A stretch of DNA of 64,000 nucleotides from Desulfomicrobium baculatum DSM 4028 (GTDB lineage Bacteria > Desulfobacterota > Desulfovibrionia > Desulfovibrionales > Desulfomicrobiaceae). The number at the start of each line of letters is the position of its first letter. Within the stretch, counting starts at the first letter, position 1. The stretch covers positions 1,304,501 to 1,368,500 of the forward strand of contig NC_013173.1 of assembly GCF_000023225.1 (NCBI RefSeq), given 5' to 3'. Of the stretch, positions 43,495 through 52,025 are shown in pieces. Below the pieces are notes generated by a model that was not told the origin of the DNA, ran no database searches, and saw only the letters and a list, made by a program, of their open reading frames with translations. The position numbers and the translations under genes were made by a program.

Positions 43495-46400
43495 TCAGCC
43501 TATGTTGGCGTTTTCCTTTATCACTTCCATGAGCGTTTTGATGCTGAAGGGTTTGGACACATAGCCGTCCACGCCCTTGTCCAGCAGCTTCTCCCTGTCT
43601 CCGTTCATGGCGTAGGCGGTCATGGCGATGATCGGCACTGGTTTTTTGCCGGTGGCCTGCTCAGTGACGCGGATGCGCCTGGTGGCCTCGATTCCGTCCA
43701 TTTCCGGCATCTGAATATCCATCAGGACGAGGTCGAAATCCTGCTCCATGATGCGCTCCAGCACCTCATGCCCGTTATGGGCGGTGACGACCTCGTGGCC
43801 GTTTTTAGTCAGCAGATTGCGGACGGCGAAAAGGTTCACCTCATCGTCTTCGGCCACGAGTATTTTCCTCGGCCTCAGCGCTGTTTTCGTCTGAGCTGAA
43901 GAATCCTGGGCCGGCAGTTTAAGTGCCTTGTCCAGGGTGACGCAGAAATAGATGCTTGTTCCCACGCCGACCTCGCTTGAAATGGCCATGTTGCCGCCCA
44001 TCAGCCCGACCAGGCGCTTGCAGATGGACAGGCCAAGGCCCGCGCCTTGGTATTGTCTGGTGTAGCCTTGGCTTACCTGGCTGAAAGGCTCGAAGAGCAG
44101 GCCCAGCGCTTCATCGGGGATGCCGCACCCCGAATCCGAAACCTCGAAGAATATGCGCAGCTGGTTTTCGTTACGGGCCGGCAAAGGGTAGGCCTCCACG
44201 CTGACGAAGCCGCGCTCTGTGAACTTGAAGGCATTGCCGATCAGGTTCGTGAGCACCTGTTGCAGGCGGAGAGGGTCGCCGATGACGTGTTGCGGCAGTG
44301 TGTCGTCGAAATGATGCCGCAGCTCGACACCAGACTGCAGGGCGATGGACGCGAAGAGATCGATGGATTGATGGAGTTTTTTGCGCAGGTCGAAGACTTC
44401 GGGCCGAATGGGCATCTTGCCTGCTTCCACCCGGGAGAGGTCGAGAATGTCGGAAAGCAGGCTGGTCAGGCGGGAGGTCGATTGCACGGCCATGGAGCTG
44501 TATTCGAGCTGTTCATGATTCAGACTTGTGGTCTGCAGGAGCTGCAGCATACCCATGATGCCGTTCAACGGGGTGCGTATCTCGTGGCTCATGTTGGCCA
44601 GAAATTCGCTCTTGGCCCTGTTTGCCGCCTCGGCGGCCTCCTTGGCGCGTAGCGCGACATATTCCGCGTTCTTCCGCTCGGTCACGTCCACATGCGTGCC
44701 CACCATGCGCACGGCATGGTCCTGTTCGTCTTTTTCAACCACCCGGCCACGCGCCATGATCCACTGCCATTGTCCGGATTTGGATTTCATGCGAAATTCG
44801 ATCTCGAAAACCTGCCCGCTGGCGACATGGCGGCTTACTTCGTCTTCGACAGCAAGCACATCGTCGGGATGGATAAGACTTCGCCATGTAGCGTAGTTCG
44901 CTTCGAACTCCCCGGGTTCGTAGCCGAGCATGGCATAGTAGTGGGGGCTGAAATATGTGCTGCCCGATACGCAATCCCAATCCCAGAGCCCGTCGTTGGT
45001 GACCTCCAGGGCCAGGGCCAGCCGCTCTTCGCTCTGGCGCACGGCCTCCTCGGACATTTTGCGGGCGGTGATGTCTTCGCGCATGAGGATGCCGCCGGAG
45101 AAGATGCCGTCCTTGAACAGGGGGATGGCCTTGACGCTTTGCCAGGCCGAACCGCCGGCGGCGAGGCGGGGGATGAAAAGGCTTGGCAGGCTTACGGGGC
45201 GGCCCTGAAGCACCTCTTTCAGCTCAGGACCGATCCCCGCGGAGACCAGACCGGGTAGTTCATGCAGGGCCCGGCCCAGAAAATATTCTTTATCCAGACG
45301 GCCTTTGGCAAAACTGTCAATGTGAAACTGGTTGATGTAATTGATTTTTCCATCGCGATCAAAGGTCATGATCGAAAGCGGCAGGTTGTCCACCAGAGAC
45401 TGGTATAGATTTCTGCTCTCGACCAGCACCTCTGCCGCGTGTTTGCGTTCCGTCAGATCGACGCCGAGGCTGGTCACGTCCGTGGGCAGGCCCGATGAAT
45501 CGAAGGCCACCGCGTTGGCCCAGCCGATGGTGTGGCGGGCGCCGTTTTTGCCTATGATCTCATTTTCATGCGTGGAGTAGGCCAGGCTTTGTCCACCCGC
45601 CATGACGGAATCGAAAAATTCGCGGGTCGACTCGCGGATCTCGACAGGAATGCACACTTCAAACCAGTCCCGACCCAGCACCTCTTCCTGCTCCCATCCG
45701 GTCAGCTTGAGAAAATATTCGTTGGCGAAGACGATTCGTCCCTTGGGGTCGAGGGAGATGCCGATCTGCGGCGTGTGTACCAGAATGTTCCGCCATTTTT
45801 CTTCCGAACGCGCCAAGGCTTCGCGTTCCTGGGCAAGTTGCCTGAAAAGGGTCTGATAGGGGCGTTTCAAGGCGAAACGGACCAGGGCCAGATAGATCAG
45901 GAAAAAGGATACGATCTTCAGAAAATGACCGATAACATTGGAGAGGCCGTACACATTTACGTAGAACGTGAAGGCCGATTCGCCCACGATGCTCAGGGCT
46001 ATGGAAATGATCAGCAGGTGGTAGATGCCGGGTTCGAGTTTGTCTCGCTGCAGTGTCAGATTGAGCATGGTCACCGCCAGTACAGCGCTGACGGCGTATT
46101 CGGCGGCGATCTTGAACGTCGTCAGTCCCACCCCTTCAATGTGGCAGACCGGAAAAATATCCCAGACGAAGATGCTCAGCAACAAGGCCGACGTTATGGC
46201 GGAGAGGACCGCGAGCAACGACCACAGGGAAAAACCGCGTCCCAGCATCAGGCTGTAGGCAAAGAGACTGGCCGCTTCCAGCCCTCGGGCCGCGATCCAG
46301 AGTTGCGTGGCCGGGTTTGCGTCCTTTACGGACGCGAAGATGTTCATTCCACTGTAGGCCAGGGTGTGAGTCAGGTCGAGCAGGGCGATGAAAAAGTAGG

Positions 46401-46629
46401 CGATGCCCAGGAACAGAAGGGCATCGTTGCGCAGAAAGGCGCGCGTGTTCCAGACCAGCAGCAAAACGCTCCAGCCCACAGCCACGGAGAAGAGTTCGGC
46501 CAGAGTGTGAAAAAGGAGGAAATTGTGACGGCTGATGGAGAAAAGCACGACCAGGAGAAATGTCCACAGGGTGACGTGGAGCAGGGTACGCGAAATGTCA
46601 TGGGGGGCGGGTTGGTCATCTGCAAGCAT
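43495..46629 (-). CDS. Hybrid sensor histidine kinase with MASE3 and multiple PAS domains
   Basis: A 1044-residue hybrid kinase. The N-terminal seven-helix MASE3 sensor region (about 15-250) contains [20 protein letters not shown] and [13 protein letters not shown]. It is followed by three PAS/PAC units (about 265-390, 400-505, 525-650). HisKA has His680 in [13 protein letters not shown]. HATPase follows ([25 protein letters not shown]). The C-terminal REC domain has Asp968 in [15 protein letters not shown]. It would autophosphorylate and relay to its own receiver. ATG 46629 follows GGAGCCCGA; the frame opens upstream without a ribosome site. No cognate regulator is nearby. The signal is unknown. 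Confidence 0.92.
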   Translation of the reverse strand: MLADDQPAPHDISRTLLHVTLWTFLLVVLFSISRHNFLLFHTLAELFSVAVGWSVLLLVWNTRAFLRNDALLFLGIAYFFIALLDLTHTLAYSGMNIFASVKDANPATQLWIAARGLEAASLFAYSLMLGRGFSLWSLLAVLSAITSALLLSIFVWDIFPVCHIEGVGLTTFKIAAEYAVSAVLAVTMLNLTLQRDKLEPGIYHLLIISIALSIVGESAFTFYVNVYGLSNVIGHFLKIVSFFLIYLALVRFALKRPYQTLFRQLAQEREALARSEEKWRNILVHTPQIGISLDPKGRIVFANEYFLKLTGWEQEEVLGRDWFEVCIPVEIRESTREFFDSVMAGGQSLAYSTHENEIIGKNGARHTIGWANAVAFDSSGLPTDVTSLGVDLTERKHAAEVLVESRNLYQSLVDNLPLSIMTFDRDGKINYINQFHIDSFAKGRLDKEYFLGRALHELPGLVSAGIGPELKEVLQGRPVSLPSLFIPRLAAGGSAWQSVKAIPLFKDGIFSGGILMREDITARKMSEEAVRQSEERLALALEVTNDGLWDWDCVSGSTYFSPHYYAMLGYEPGEFEANYATWRSLIHPDDVLAVEDEVSRHVASGQVFEIEFRMKSKSGQWQWIMARGRVVEKDEQDHAVRMVGTHVDVTERKNAEYVALRAKEAAEAANRAKSEFLANMSHEIRTPLNGIMGMLQLLQTTSLNHEQLEYSSMAVQSTSRLTSLLSDILDLSRVEAGKMPIRPEVFDLRKKLHQSIDLFASIALQSGVELRHHFDDTLPQHVIGDPLRLQQVLTNLIGNAFKFTERGFVSVEAYPLPARNENQLRIFFEVSDSGCGIPDEALGLLFEPFSQVSQGYTRQYQGAGLGLSICKRLVGLMGGNMAISSEVGVGTSIYFCVTLDKALKLPAQDSSAQTKTALRPRKILVAEDDEVNLFAVRNLLTKNGHEVVTAHNGHEVLERIMEQDFDLVLMDIQMPEMDGIEATRRIRVTEQATGKKPVPIIAMTAYAMNGDREKLLDKGVDGYVSKPFSIKTLMEVIKENANIG

Positions 46630-46854
46630 TCGGGCTCCGGTATGCATTTTCCTCACGTACGCGGATTTTCGGCAATTCGGCAGTACAAGTCCGTGGACAG
46701 TCAGGTCTGTGTGTCCATACCAGCAAATTTTCGGGCAGACCACCAATAAAACTCCTGACGCTTCATTCATCAGGACGTGCTTGTGGGCAGGACATGACAC
46801 GAGGCCGCGGATCTGTTAGCATCTGTGCACAACATTGCTTGGAGTACGCGTAGC

Positions 46855-48432
46855 ATGAATTCCGCCGAACGATTCGAGGACATTTGCCGGGCCATGTCCG
46901 AACCCGCTTTTTATCCGCATCCCGCCCTCCAGGTCGAACGCCGGGAGACCCATATCTCCGTCGTTTTTCTGGCCGGAGACTGGGCCTACAAGCTCAAAAA
47001 GCATAAGGATTTGGGATTTCTCGATTTTCGTGATCCCGCCCGCCGTCTTTATTTTTGCATGCAGGAGATAACTCTCAACCAACGCTTGAGCTTTGGTGTG
47101 TACCAGGAAGTGATGGGCATCCACGAAGGCGCGGCGGGCCTGTGTTTTGGCCCTGTGGAAGGCGCGCTTGAATATGCCGTGAAGATGAGGCGATTGCCGG
47201 ATGAGGCCAGTCTTGAGGCTCTGCTGCGCAAGGGGAAGGTAACTCAGGAAAATATTTCACGCCTGGGCGAAACCCTGGCCGCTTTCCACGCAAGGGCCGA
47301 GCGCGGGCAGGACATCGACGCGTACGGCGATTTTGAGCATATCCGCTTCAACATGGAGGAGAATTTCACGCAGATTCAGCCCATTGCGCAGAATTTGCTC
47401 GATCCGCAGAAGTGGGAGTTTTTTCGGCAGGTCTGCCGCTCCTTTGCGGACAACCATGTCGAGCTGTTCATGCACCGGGTGCGGGAGGGCCGTATCAGCG
47501 ACGGGCACGGAGATCTGCGGGCCGAGCATGTCTATTTTCACCACGGGGTGCAGGTCATCGACTGCATCGAGTTCAACGAGCGTTTCAGATACGGTGACTG
47601 CGCCCTGGATCTGGCCTTTCTGATCATGGATCTGGACCGCCTGGGGCATGCGGATACGGGACTCCTGCTGCTGCGGGCTTACGCCATGGCGGCGAAAGAT
47701 CCGGAGTCTTACGCGCTCATGGATTTCTATGCCGCGTACCGCGCCACTGTGCGCCTCAAGGTGGCCTGTTTTTCCCTGGAGCACGCTGCGGACCGGGCCG
47801 CCGTGGTAGGGGGAATTCGTGGATACCTGGACCAGGCCTGCCGCTATGCCATGTCTTTTGGCAGACCGGTGCTCTGGGTTTTCTGCGGCCTGCCCGCGTC
47901 GGGAAAATCGACTCTGGCAAGCCGGGTGGCCAGGGCGCTGTTCATGCCCCGGTTTGCCTCCGATACCGTCAGAAAGCAGGAGCCGGATTTTCCTCGTGAC
48001 GGCGTGGTTGCCTTTGATGCGGGGGCGTATCGGCCCGTGCTGCGCAGTCGCGTCTACTCCGGGCTGTTCAATCTGGCCCTGGATGAGCTCAAAAAGGGGC
48101 GCTCCGTGGTTCTGGACGCGACGTTCTCTAAGGCGCAGTGGAGGGAGTCGGCCGTGCTTCTGGCAAAGGATCAGAAGGCGGGTCTTATCTTCGTCGAGTG
48201 CGTCTGCGATCCGCAGACTATAAGGGCGAGGCTTGCGCAGCGCGAGAGCGCGGCCGGGGAGTCGGATGCGCGGCTGATCCATTTCGAGGATCTGATCGCC
48301 GGTTTCGAGCCGTTGGGCCAAGAGACTGCCGGCGTCTGCATCACAATCGACACGGATCAGGCACTGGATGATTGTTTTTACGAGATACTGGCGCGCGGGC
48401 ATGCCCTTAAGCATGCCCAGGCGTCTGGATGA
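46855..48432 (+). CDS. Bifunctional APH-like kinase / P-loop kinase fusion
   Basis: A 525-residue fusion of two ATP-using domains. Residues about 1-320 are an aminoglycoside-phosphotransferase-like domain (YKLKKHKDLGFLDF near 45, DGHGDLRAEHVYF near 218, FNERFRYGDCALDLAFLIMD near 243). Residues about 335-515 are a P-loop kinase (CGLPASGKSTLASRV, Walker A; VVLDATFSKAQWR). This pairing (COG2187-COG0645 style) is widespread in proteobacteria, but no substrate is known to me. ATG 46855 lies ten bases after GGAG; GTG 46825 is an alternative. It converges with pspC across a GC-rich hairpin. Confidence 0.85.
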   Translation: MNSAERFEDICRAMSEPAFYPHPALQVERRETHISVVFLAGDWAYKLKKHKDLGFLDFRDPARRLYFCMQEITLNQRLSFGVYQEVMGIHEGAAGLCFGPVEGALEYAVKMRRLPDEASLEALLRKGKVTQENISRLGETLAAFHARAERGQDIDAYGDFEHIRFNMEENFTQIQPIAQNLLDPQKWEFFRQVCRSFADNHVELFMHRVREGRISDGHGDLRAEHVYFHHGVQVIDCIEFNERFRYGDCALDLAFLIMDLDRLGHADTGLLLLRAYAMAAKDPESYALMDFYAAYRATVRLKVACFSLEHAADRAAVVGGIRGYLDQACRYAMSFGRPVLWVFCGLPASGKSTLASRVARALFMPRFASDTVRKQEPDFPRDGVVAFDAGAYRPVLRSRVYSGLFNLALDELKKGRSVVLDATFSKAQWRESAVLLAKDQKAGLIFVECVCDPQTIRARLAQRESAAGESDARLIHFEDLIAGFEPLGQETAGVCITIDTDQALDDCFYEILARGHALKHAQASG

Positions 48433-48454
48433 TGGATTGCCTGGCGGTCGCGGA

Positions 48455-48477
48455 CCCGGCGAGGATATCTCGCCGGG
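48455..48477. terminator. GC-rich hairpin between convergent genes
   Basis: Nine-base perfect stem CCCGGCGAG/CTCGCCGGG with a five-base loop but no T-run; a possible stop for the kinase fusion and the psp transcript. Confidence 0.5.
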
Positions 48478-48496
48478 TGACCCAGGCTCGGGAGAG

Positions 48497-48940
48497 CTAG
48501 GAATTGCGCATACGTCGTTCCCACTCGAAATCGCGGCTGGTGACCACGTCCTCCATGCGCCGGAGCCTGCGGTCCAGGCTGTCGAATTTGCGTTTGATCC
48601 GCTCCAGGGCCCCGGCCCGGGAGCTGGTGTAGGAATTGTAGAATTCCTGGTCCGCGGGGCTGTCGAAGGGCACCACCGGCTCCATCTTCATGACCATGGC
48701 CGCGATGAGGTACAAGAGCCCGACCGGCCAGATGCCGGTGACCAGGAAGAGAAGGATGACGACGGCCCGCACCGCACCGGGAGCGAAGTCGAAGTATCGG
48801 GCGATGCCTTTGCACACGCCGAGAAAAACCCCGTTCCGGGCCCGGTAGAGGCCGCGCTGTTCATCCATGGGGCGCTGCCAGCGCGATCCTTGATATCCGC
48901 CGCCACGCATGCGGCCGGTGCCGCGTCCGAAAGCTCTCAT
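48497..48940 (-). CDS. pspC: PspC-domain envelope stress protein
   Basis: A 147-residue membrane protein of the phage-shock system. The PspC domain begins RGLYRARNGVFLGVCKGIAR (about 30-49), followed by a long hydrophobic helix (AVRAVVILLFLVTGIWPVGL, about 56-75) and a C-terminal basic coiled-coil (LERIKRKFDSLDRRLRRMED). It senses membrane damage with PspB and binds PspA. Its ATG overlaps the pspB stop by four bases, so translation is coupled. Last gene of pspABC. Confidence 0.92.
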   Translation of the reverse strand: MRAFGRGTGRMRGGGYQGSRWQRPMDEQRGLYRARNGVFLGVCKGIARYFDFAPGAVRAVVILLFLVTGIWPVGLLYLIAAMVMKMEPVVPFDSPADQEFYNSYTSSRAGALERIKRKFDSLDRRLRRMEDVVTSRDFEWERRMRNS

Positions 48941-49167
48941 GATCTTCTCTCCTTGCCGTCCTTTTCCAGGAGGATGGTTTCCAGCGCCTCGATGCGCTCT
49001 TCCATGCGCGACATGCCGTTATAGATCTCCTGGATCATCTGCGCTTCCCGAGCCACGTTGACCTCGCCGGATTTGCTGAACATCTTGATGAAACCGAAGA
49101 TCACCGCGCCGACCAGCAGAATACCGGCGGTCATGAGCACGAATATGAAGCCGAAAAAATGTTCCAT
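48937..49167 (-). CDS. pspB: PspB membrane stress protein
   Basis: A 76-residue PspB: one N-terminal membrane helix (FIFVLMTAGILLVGAVIFGF, about 7-26), then a cytoplasmic helical tail (MIQEIYNGMSRMEERIEAL). Length is normal. It cooperates with PspC to pull PspA off PspF under stress. It lies 72 bp after pspA and overlaps pspC by ATGA. Confidence 0.9.
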   Translation of the reverse strand: MEHFFGFIFVLMTAGILLVGAVIFGFIKMFSKSGEVNVAREAQMIQEIYNGMSRMEERIEALETILLEKDGKERRS

Positions 49168-49239
49168 GCGTCTTCTCCTTGCGTGTTTGTCTCCGCATAG
49201 CCGAGGCTGTGACGGCCGCCAAACAAATTTTCAGCTGCG

Positions 49240-49899
49240 CTATTCCTTGGCGGCGGAGCGCATGGAGGCGAGCTGTTCTTCGACTTCGTCGCCGCCCTCA
49301 AGCAGGGCGAATTCCTGTTCCAGGTTCCGGTTCTGGCGCGGCGCGGCCAGTTCGGCCTCGGCTTCCATGCGTTCGATGCGCTGCTCGAACTGATCGAAAC
49401 GCATCATCACGTCGCTGGACTGGACCCGCGAGACATTGGAGCGGGCCTTAATGCGCTGGTCCGCTCGCACATGGCGCTTGGCCAGGCTGCGCTGGCGCTC
49501 CTTGGCAGATTCGAGCTTGGCTTCGAGCTGCTCGATGTCTTCACGGGCCTGTTCGATCAGCACCGCGAAACGGTCCCTCTCCCGCTCCAGCCCCTCGCTC
49601 AGGCGCTGGGCGCTCAGTTTTTCGAGGAGTGCCTCCCGGGCCAGATCTTCCCGTCCCTTTTCCATGGCAAGCTTTGCCCTGTTGTTCCAGAGTTCCGCGC
49701 GCTCGCCGATCTGCGACAGTTCGCGGGCAATGCGCTTCTGATCGGCCATGAGTCCGGCGCAGGCGGCCTTGAGCTCCACCGAGGTCTCTTCCATCTCCTG
49801 AATCATGAGCCGGATCATCTTTTCCGGCTCTTCGGCCTTGTCCAGCATGGAATTGATATTGGAACCGATAATGTCTTTAAATCTGGTAAATACGCCCAT
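49240..49899 (-). CDS. pspA: Phage shock protein A
   Basis: A 219-residue PspA/IM30 protein, almost entirely coiled-coil helix. The opening MGVFTRFKDIIGSNINSML (residues 1-19) forms the amphipathic membrane-binding helix, followed by AEEPEKMIRLMIQEMEET. It binds and inhibits PspF in the cytoplasm and, when released, supports the damaged inner membrane. GGAGGAACTC precedes the ATG. A sigma-54 promoter lies at 49943-49958. It heads pspABC and is divergent from pspF. Confidence 0.96.
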   Translation of the reverse strand: MGVFTRFKDIIGSNINSMLDKAEEPEKMIRLMIQEMEETSVELKAACAGLMADQKRIARELSQIGERAELWNNRAKLAMEKGREDLAREALLEKLSAQRLSEGLERERDRFAVLIEQAREDIEQLEAKLESAKERQRSLAKRHVRADQRIKARSNVSRVQSSDVMMRFDQFEQRIERMEAEAELAAPRQNRNLEQEFALLEGGDEVEEQLASMRSAAKE

Positions 49900-49942
49900 G
49901 AGTTCCTCCGCGAGTATCGATGTTCGTGATTACCACCTCATG

Positions 49943-49958
49943 AGCAGAGATCATGCCA
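49943..49958 (-). promoter_or_regulatory. Sigma-54 (RpoN) promoter of pspA
   Basis: The minus strand reads TGGCATG-ATCT-CTGCT against consensus TGGCACG-N4-TTGCW: the GG and GC dinucleotides and their spacing are correct, and only two bases differ. It lies 44 bases before the pspA ATG. This agrees with known sigma-54 and PspF control of psp. Confidence 0.8.
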
Positions 49959-50017
49959 GTACTGAAAAGTGCTGTAACCTGCTGAAATACAGTTTATTTT
50001 TGTAAATTGTATTTTGC

Positions 50018-50046
50018 TGATCTGGTCTATTATTGCATGATCTGGT
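50018..50046. promoter_or_regulatory. Candidate PspF upstream activating sites
   Basis: Direct repeat TGATCTGGT at 50018-50026 and 50038-50046, centres 20 bp apart (about two helical turns), lying 60-90 bases upstream of the pspA sigma-54 promoter and overlapping the pspF start region. Position and spacing suit paired enhancer sites that also let PspF repress itself. Inference from layout; the repeat is short. Confidence 0.5.
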
Positions 50047-50067
50047 TGATTATACTATTTATTGGTG

Positions 50068-51096
50068 ATGGAAACCACATATTCGTCGTCGCCCAGGGAA
50101 GCCATTGGCCAGTCCGAGGCATTTTTGCATTTTCAGGAGCAGCTTTCCCGCGTGGCGCGGGTAGACAGGCCGGTGCTCATTATCGGCGAGCGCGGTACCG
50201 GCAAGGAGCTGGCCGCCGCGCGCCTGCATTATCTTTCGCAGCGCTGGCAGGGGCCGCTGGTCACGCTCAACTGCGCGGCCCTGGCCGGATCGCTTCTGGA
50301 TGCGGAACTCTTCGGGCACGAGGTCGGGGCGTTCACCGGCGCCACGGTCCGCCGCAAAGGGCGCTTCGAGAACGCGGACACCGGCACCCTGTTTCTGGAC
50401 GAGATCGCGAACCTCTCGCCAGAGGCGCAGGAAAAGATACTGCGCGTGGTCGAATACGGATCCTTCGACCGGGTCGGAGGGAGCCGGCCGGTGACGGTCA
50501 ACGTGCGCATCGTGGGCGCGACCAATGTGGATCTTCCGCAGCGGGCCAAGCTTGGCGCTTTCAAGGAGGATTTGCTGGATCGCCTGAGCTTCGAGGTGCT
50601 GACCGTGCCGCCGCTGCGCATGCGCGAAGGGGACGTGCAGGTGCTGACCCGGCATTTCGCCGCTCGCATGGCCATAGGCATGGGTTATCCCGAATCGCCG
50701 GAGTTTTCCGCGCGGGCCATGGCCATGCTCACGTCCCACCCTTGGCCGGGCAATGTGCGCGAGCTCAAGAACGTGGTCGAGCGAGCCGTGTATCGGACCG
50801 GTCCGGGAACCATCAGGGAGGTGGTTTTTGATCCGTTCTCGTCTCCGTATCGCCCGGTGGAGCGGGCCGAACCCTCAGCACCGACGCTAACGGCAAGGGA
50901 TGATGTTCGGCGCTCCGCGAAGCCGAATCTGGGCATTCCGCTGTCAAGGGCCGTGCGCGAGCTGGAAGAGGCATATCTGGCGGCGGCTCTGGATCAAAGC
51001 CGCCACAACCAAAAACGGGCTGCAGATCTGCTGGGACTGACCTACCATCAGTTCCGCGGGCTGTACCGCAGGCTTGGCGCGGACCGGGAAGACTGA
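50068..51096 (+). CDS. pspF: PspF sigma-54-dependent activator
   Basis: A 342-residue AAA+ enhancer-binding protein that opens sigma-54 promoters of psp. It has no N-terminal receiver, as in PspF. Walker A is GERGTGKELAAARL (about 37-50). The sigma-54-contact loop is GAFTGATVRRKGRF (about 88-101), Walker B is GTLFLDEIANL (about 107-117), and the Fis-type helix-turn-helix is at the end (KRAADLLGLTYHQFRGLYRR, about 315-334). ATG 50068 is used; TTG 50062 is in frame but weaker. It is divergent from pspA with shared control DNA. Confidence 0.93.
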   Translation: METTYSSSPREAIGQSEAFLHFQEQLSRVARVDRPVLIIGERGTGKELAAARLHYLSQRWQGPLVTLNCAALAGSLLDAELFGHEVGAFTGATVRRKGRFENADTGTLFLDEIANLSPEAQEKILRVVEYGSFDRVGGSRPVTVNVRIVGATNVDLPQRAKLGAFKEDLLDRLSFEVLTVPPLRMREGDVQVLTRHFAARMAIGMGYPESPEFSARAMAMLTSHPWPGNVRELKNVVERAVYRTGPGTIREVVFDPFSSPYRPVERAEPSAPTLTARDDVRRSAKPNLGIPLSRAVRELEEAYLAAALDQSRHNQKRAADLLGLTYHQFRGLYRRLGADRED

Positions 51097-51126
51097 CGGC
51101 GCGGCGCACTCACCTTGGAAAAAAAA

Positions 51127-51160
51127 AGCCAGGCCTGCCCTGTAATGGGCGGACCTGGCT
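51127..51160. terminator. Bidirectional terminator after pspF
   Basis: AGCCAGGCCTGCCC/GGGCGGACCTGGCT pairs with one mismatch across a six-base loop, with A-run left and T-rich tail right; it ends pspF (+) and the ylqF operon (-). Confidence 0.85.
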
Positions 51161-51185
51161 TGTTCAGTTTTCTGCGGGGCAGAAC

Positions 51186-52025
51186 TTATGCCGCTTTGGG
51201 CGCAGGCGGCTTTTGCAGGCTGATGCGCCCGATCTGTCCGGCGCGCAGTTCATTCAAAAGGATGCCCGCCGCCTTGGTCACGTCCACTTCGCCGCCCTTG
51301 ATCAGGCAGCCGCGTTTTTTGCCGAGTGCTTCGAGCAGTTCGAGGCCCTCCAGGGGCAGTTCGGCGAGCTTGTAGCGTTCCTGGAGCAGGATCGGGTATT
51401 CACGTAGCAGATAATCTCCGACGCGTGCGGCGACCTCGGCGTTATCCATGGCCGTCTCGCGCACCGCGCCGCTGCCGGCCAGCATGTAGGAGGCCGTGGC
51501 GCTCACGATCTTGGGCCAGAGCACGCCGGGGGTGTCGTACAGGGTCAGCTCGTCGCCGATATGGACCCGCTTCTGCTTGGTGGTGATGGCGGCCTGGTTG
51601 GCGGCCCGGGCGACCTTGCGCCCGACCAGGGTGTTCATGAGGGTGGACTTGCCCACATTGGGGATGCCGACGATGAGGCAGTTGACGGGCTGCATGAGGA
51701 AATTGCGCTCTTTGACCATGCCCGGCAGGATGGCCAGAATCCGCTTGGCGTCCTTGGGGGAGGTGGCGCTGATTTCCATGGGCACGGTGCCGCATTCGCG
51801 GTAGAAATCCATCCAGGATGCGGTCACGGCCGGGTCGGCCAGATCGCTCTTGTTCAGAACTTTCAGGCACGGCCTTGGTCCGCGCAGTTCACGCAGCAAG
51901 GGATTTTCGCTGTAACCGGGCAGGCGGGCATCGAGCACTTCAATGACCACGTCAACCTTGGCCATGACCAGGGCTATCTGTTTTCTGGCCCGGTGCATGT
52001 GGCCGGGAAACCATTGAATCGACAT
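51186..52025 (-). CDS. ylqF: YlqF/RbgA circularly permuted ribosome-biogenesis GTPase
   Basis: A 279-residue GTPase for 50S subunit assembly. The G motifs are permuted: G4 LNKSDLAD comes first (about 57-64), then G1 GIPNVGKSTLMN (about 118-129), G2/G3 ITTKQKRVHIGDELTLYDTPGV (about 145-166). The opening QWFPGHMHRARKQI (about 4-17) is the family hallmark. The C-terminal helical RNA-binding domain is present. Its ATG ends one base before the M3 peptidase stop, so they are probably cotranscribed. Confidence 0.94.
   Translation of the reverse strand: MSIQWFPGHMHRARKQIALVMAKVDVVIEVLDARLPGYSENPLLRELRGPRPCLKVLNKSDLADPAVTASWMDFYRECGTVPMEISATSPKDAKRILAILPGMVKERNFLMQPVNCLIVGIPNVGKSTLMNTLVGRKVARAANQAAITTKQKRVHIGDELTLYDTPGVLWPKIVSATASYMLAGSGAVRETAMDNAEVAARVGDYLLREYPILLQERYKLAELPLEGLELLEALGKKRGCLIKGGEVDVTKAAGILLNELRAGQIGRISLQKPPAPKAA

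Noticed and set aside
45532-46749. 405-codon plus frame within the hybrid kinase
   Set aside because: Gln/Gly/Asp-rich antisense shadow of the MASE3-PAS region.
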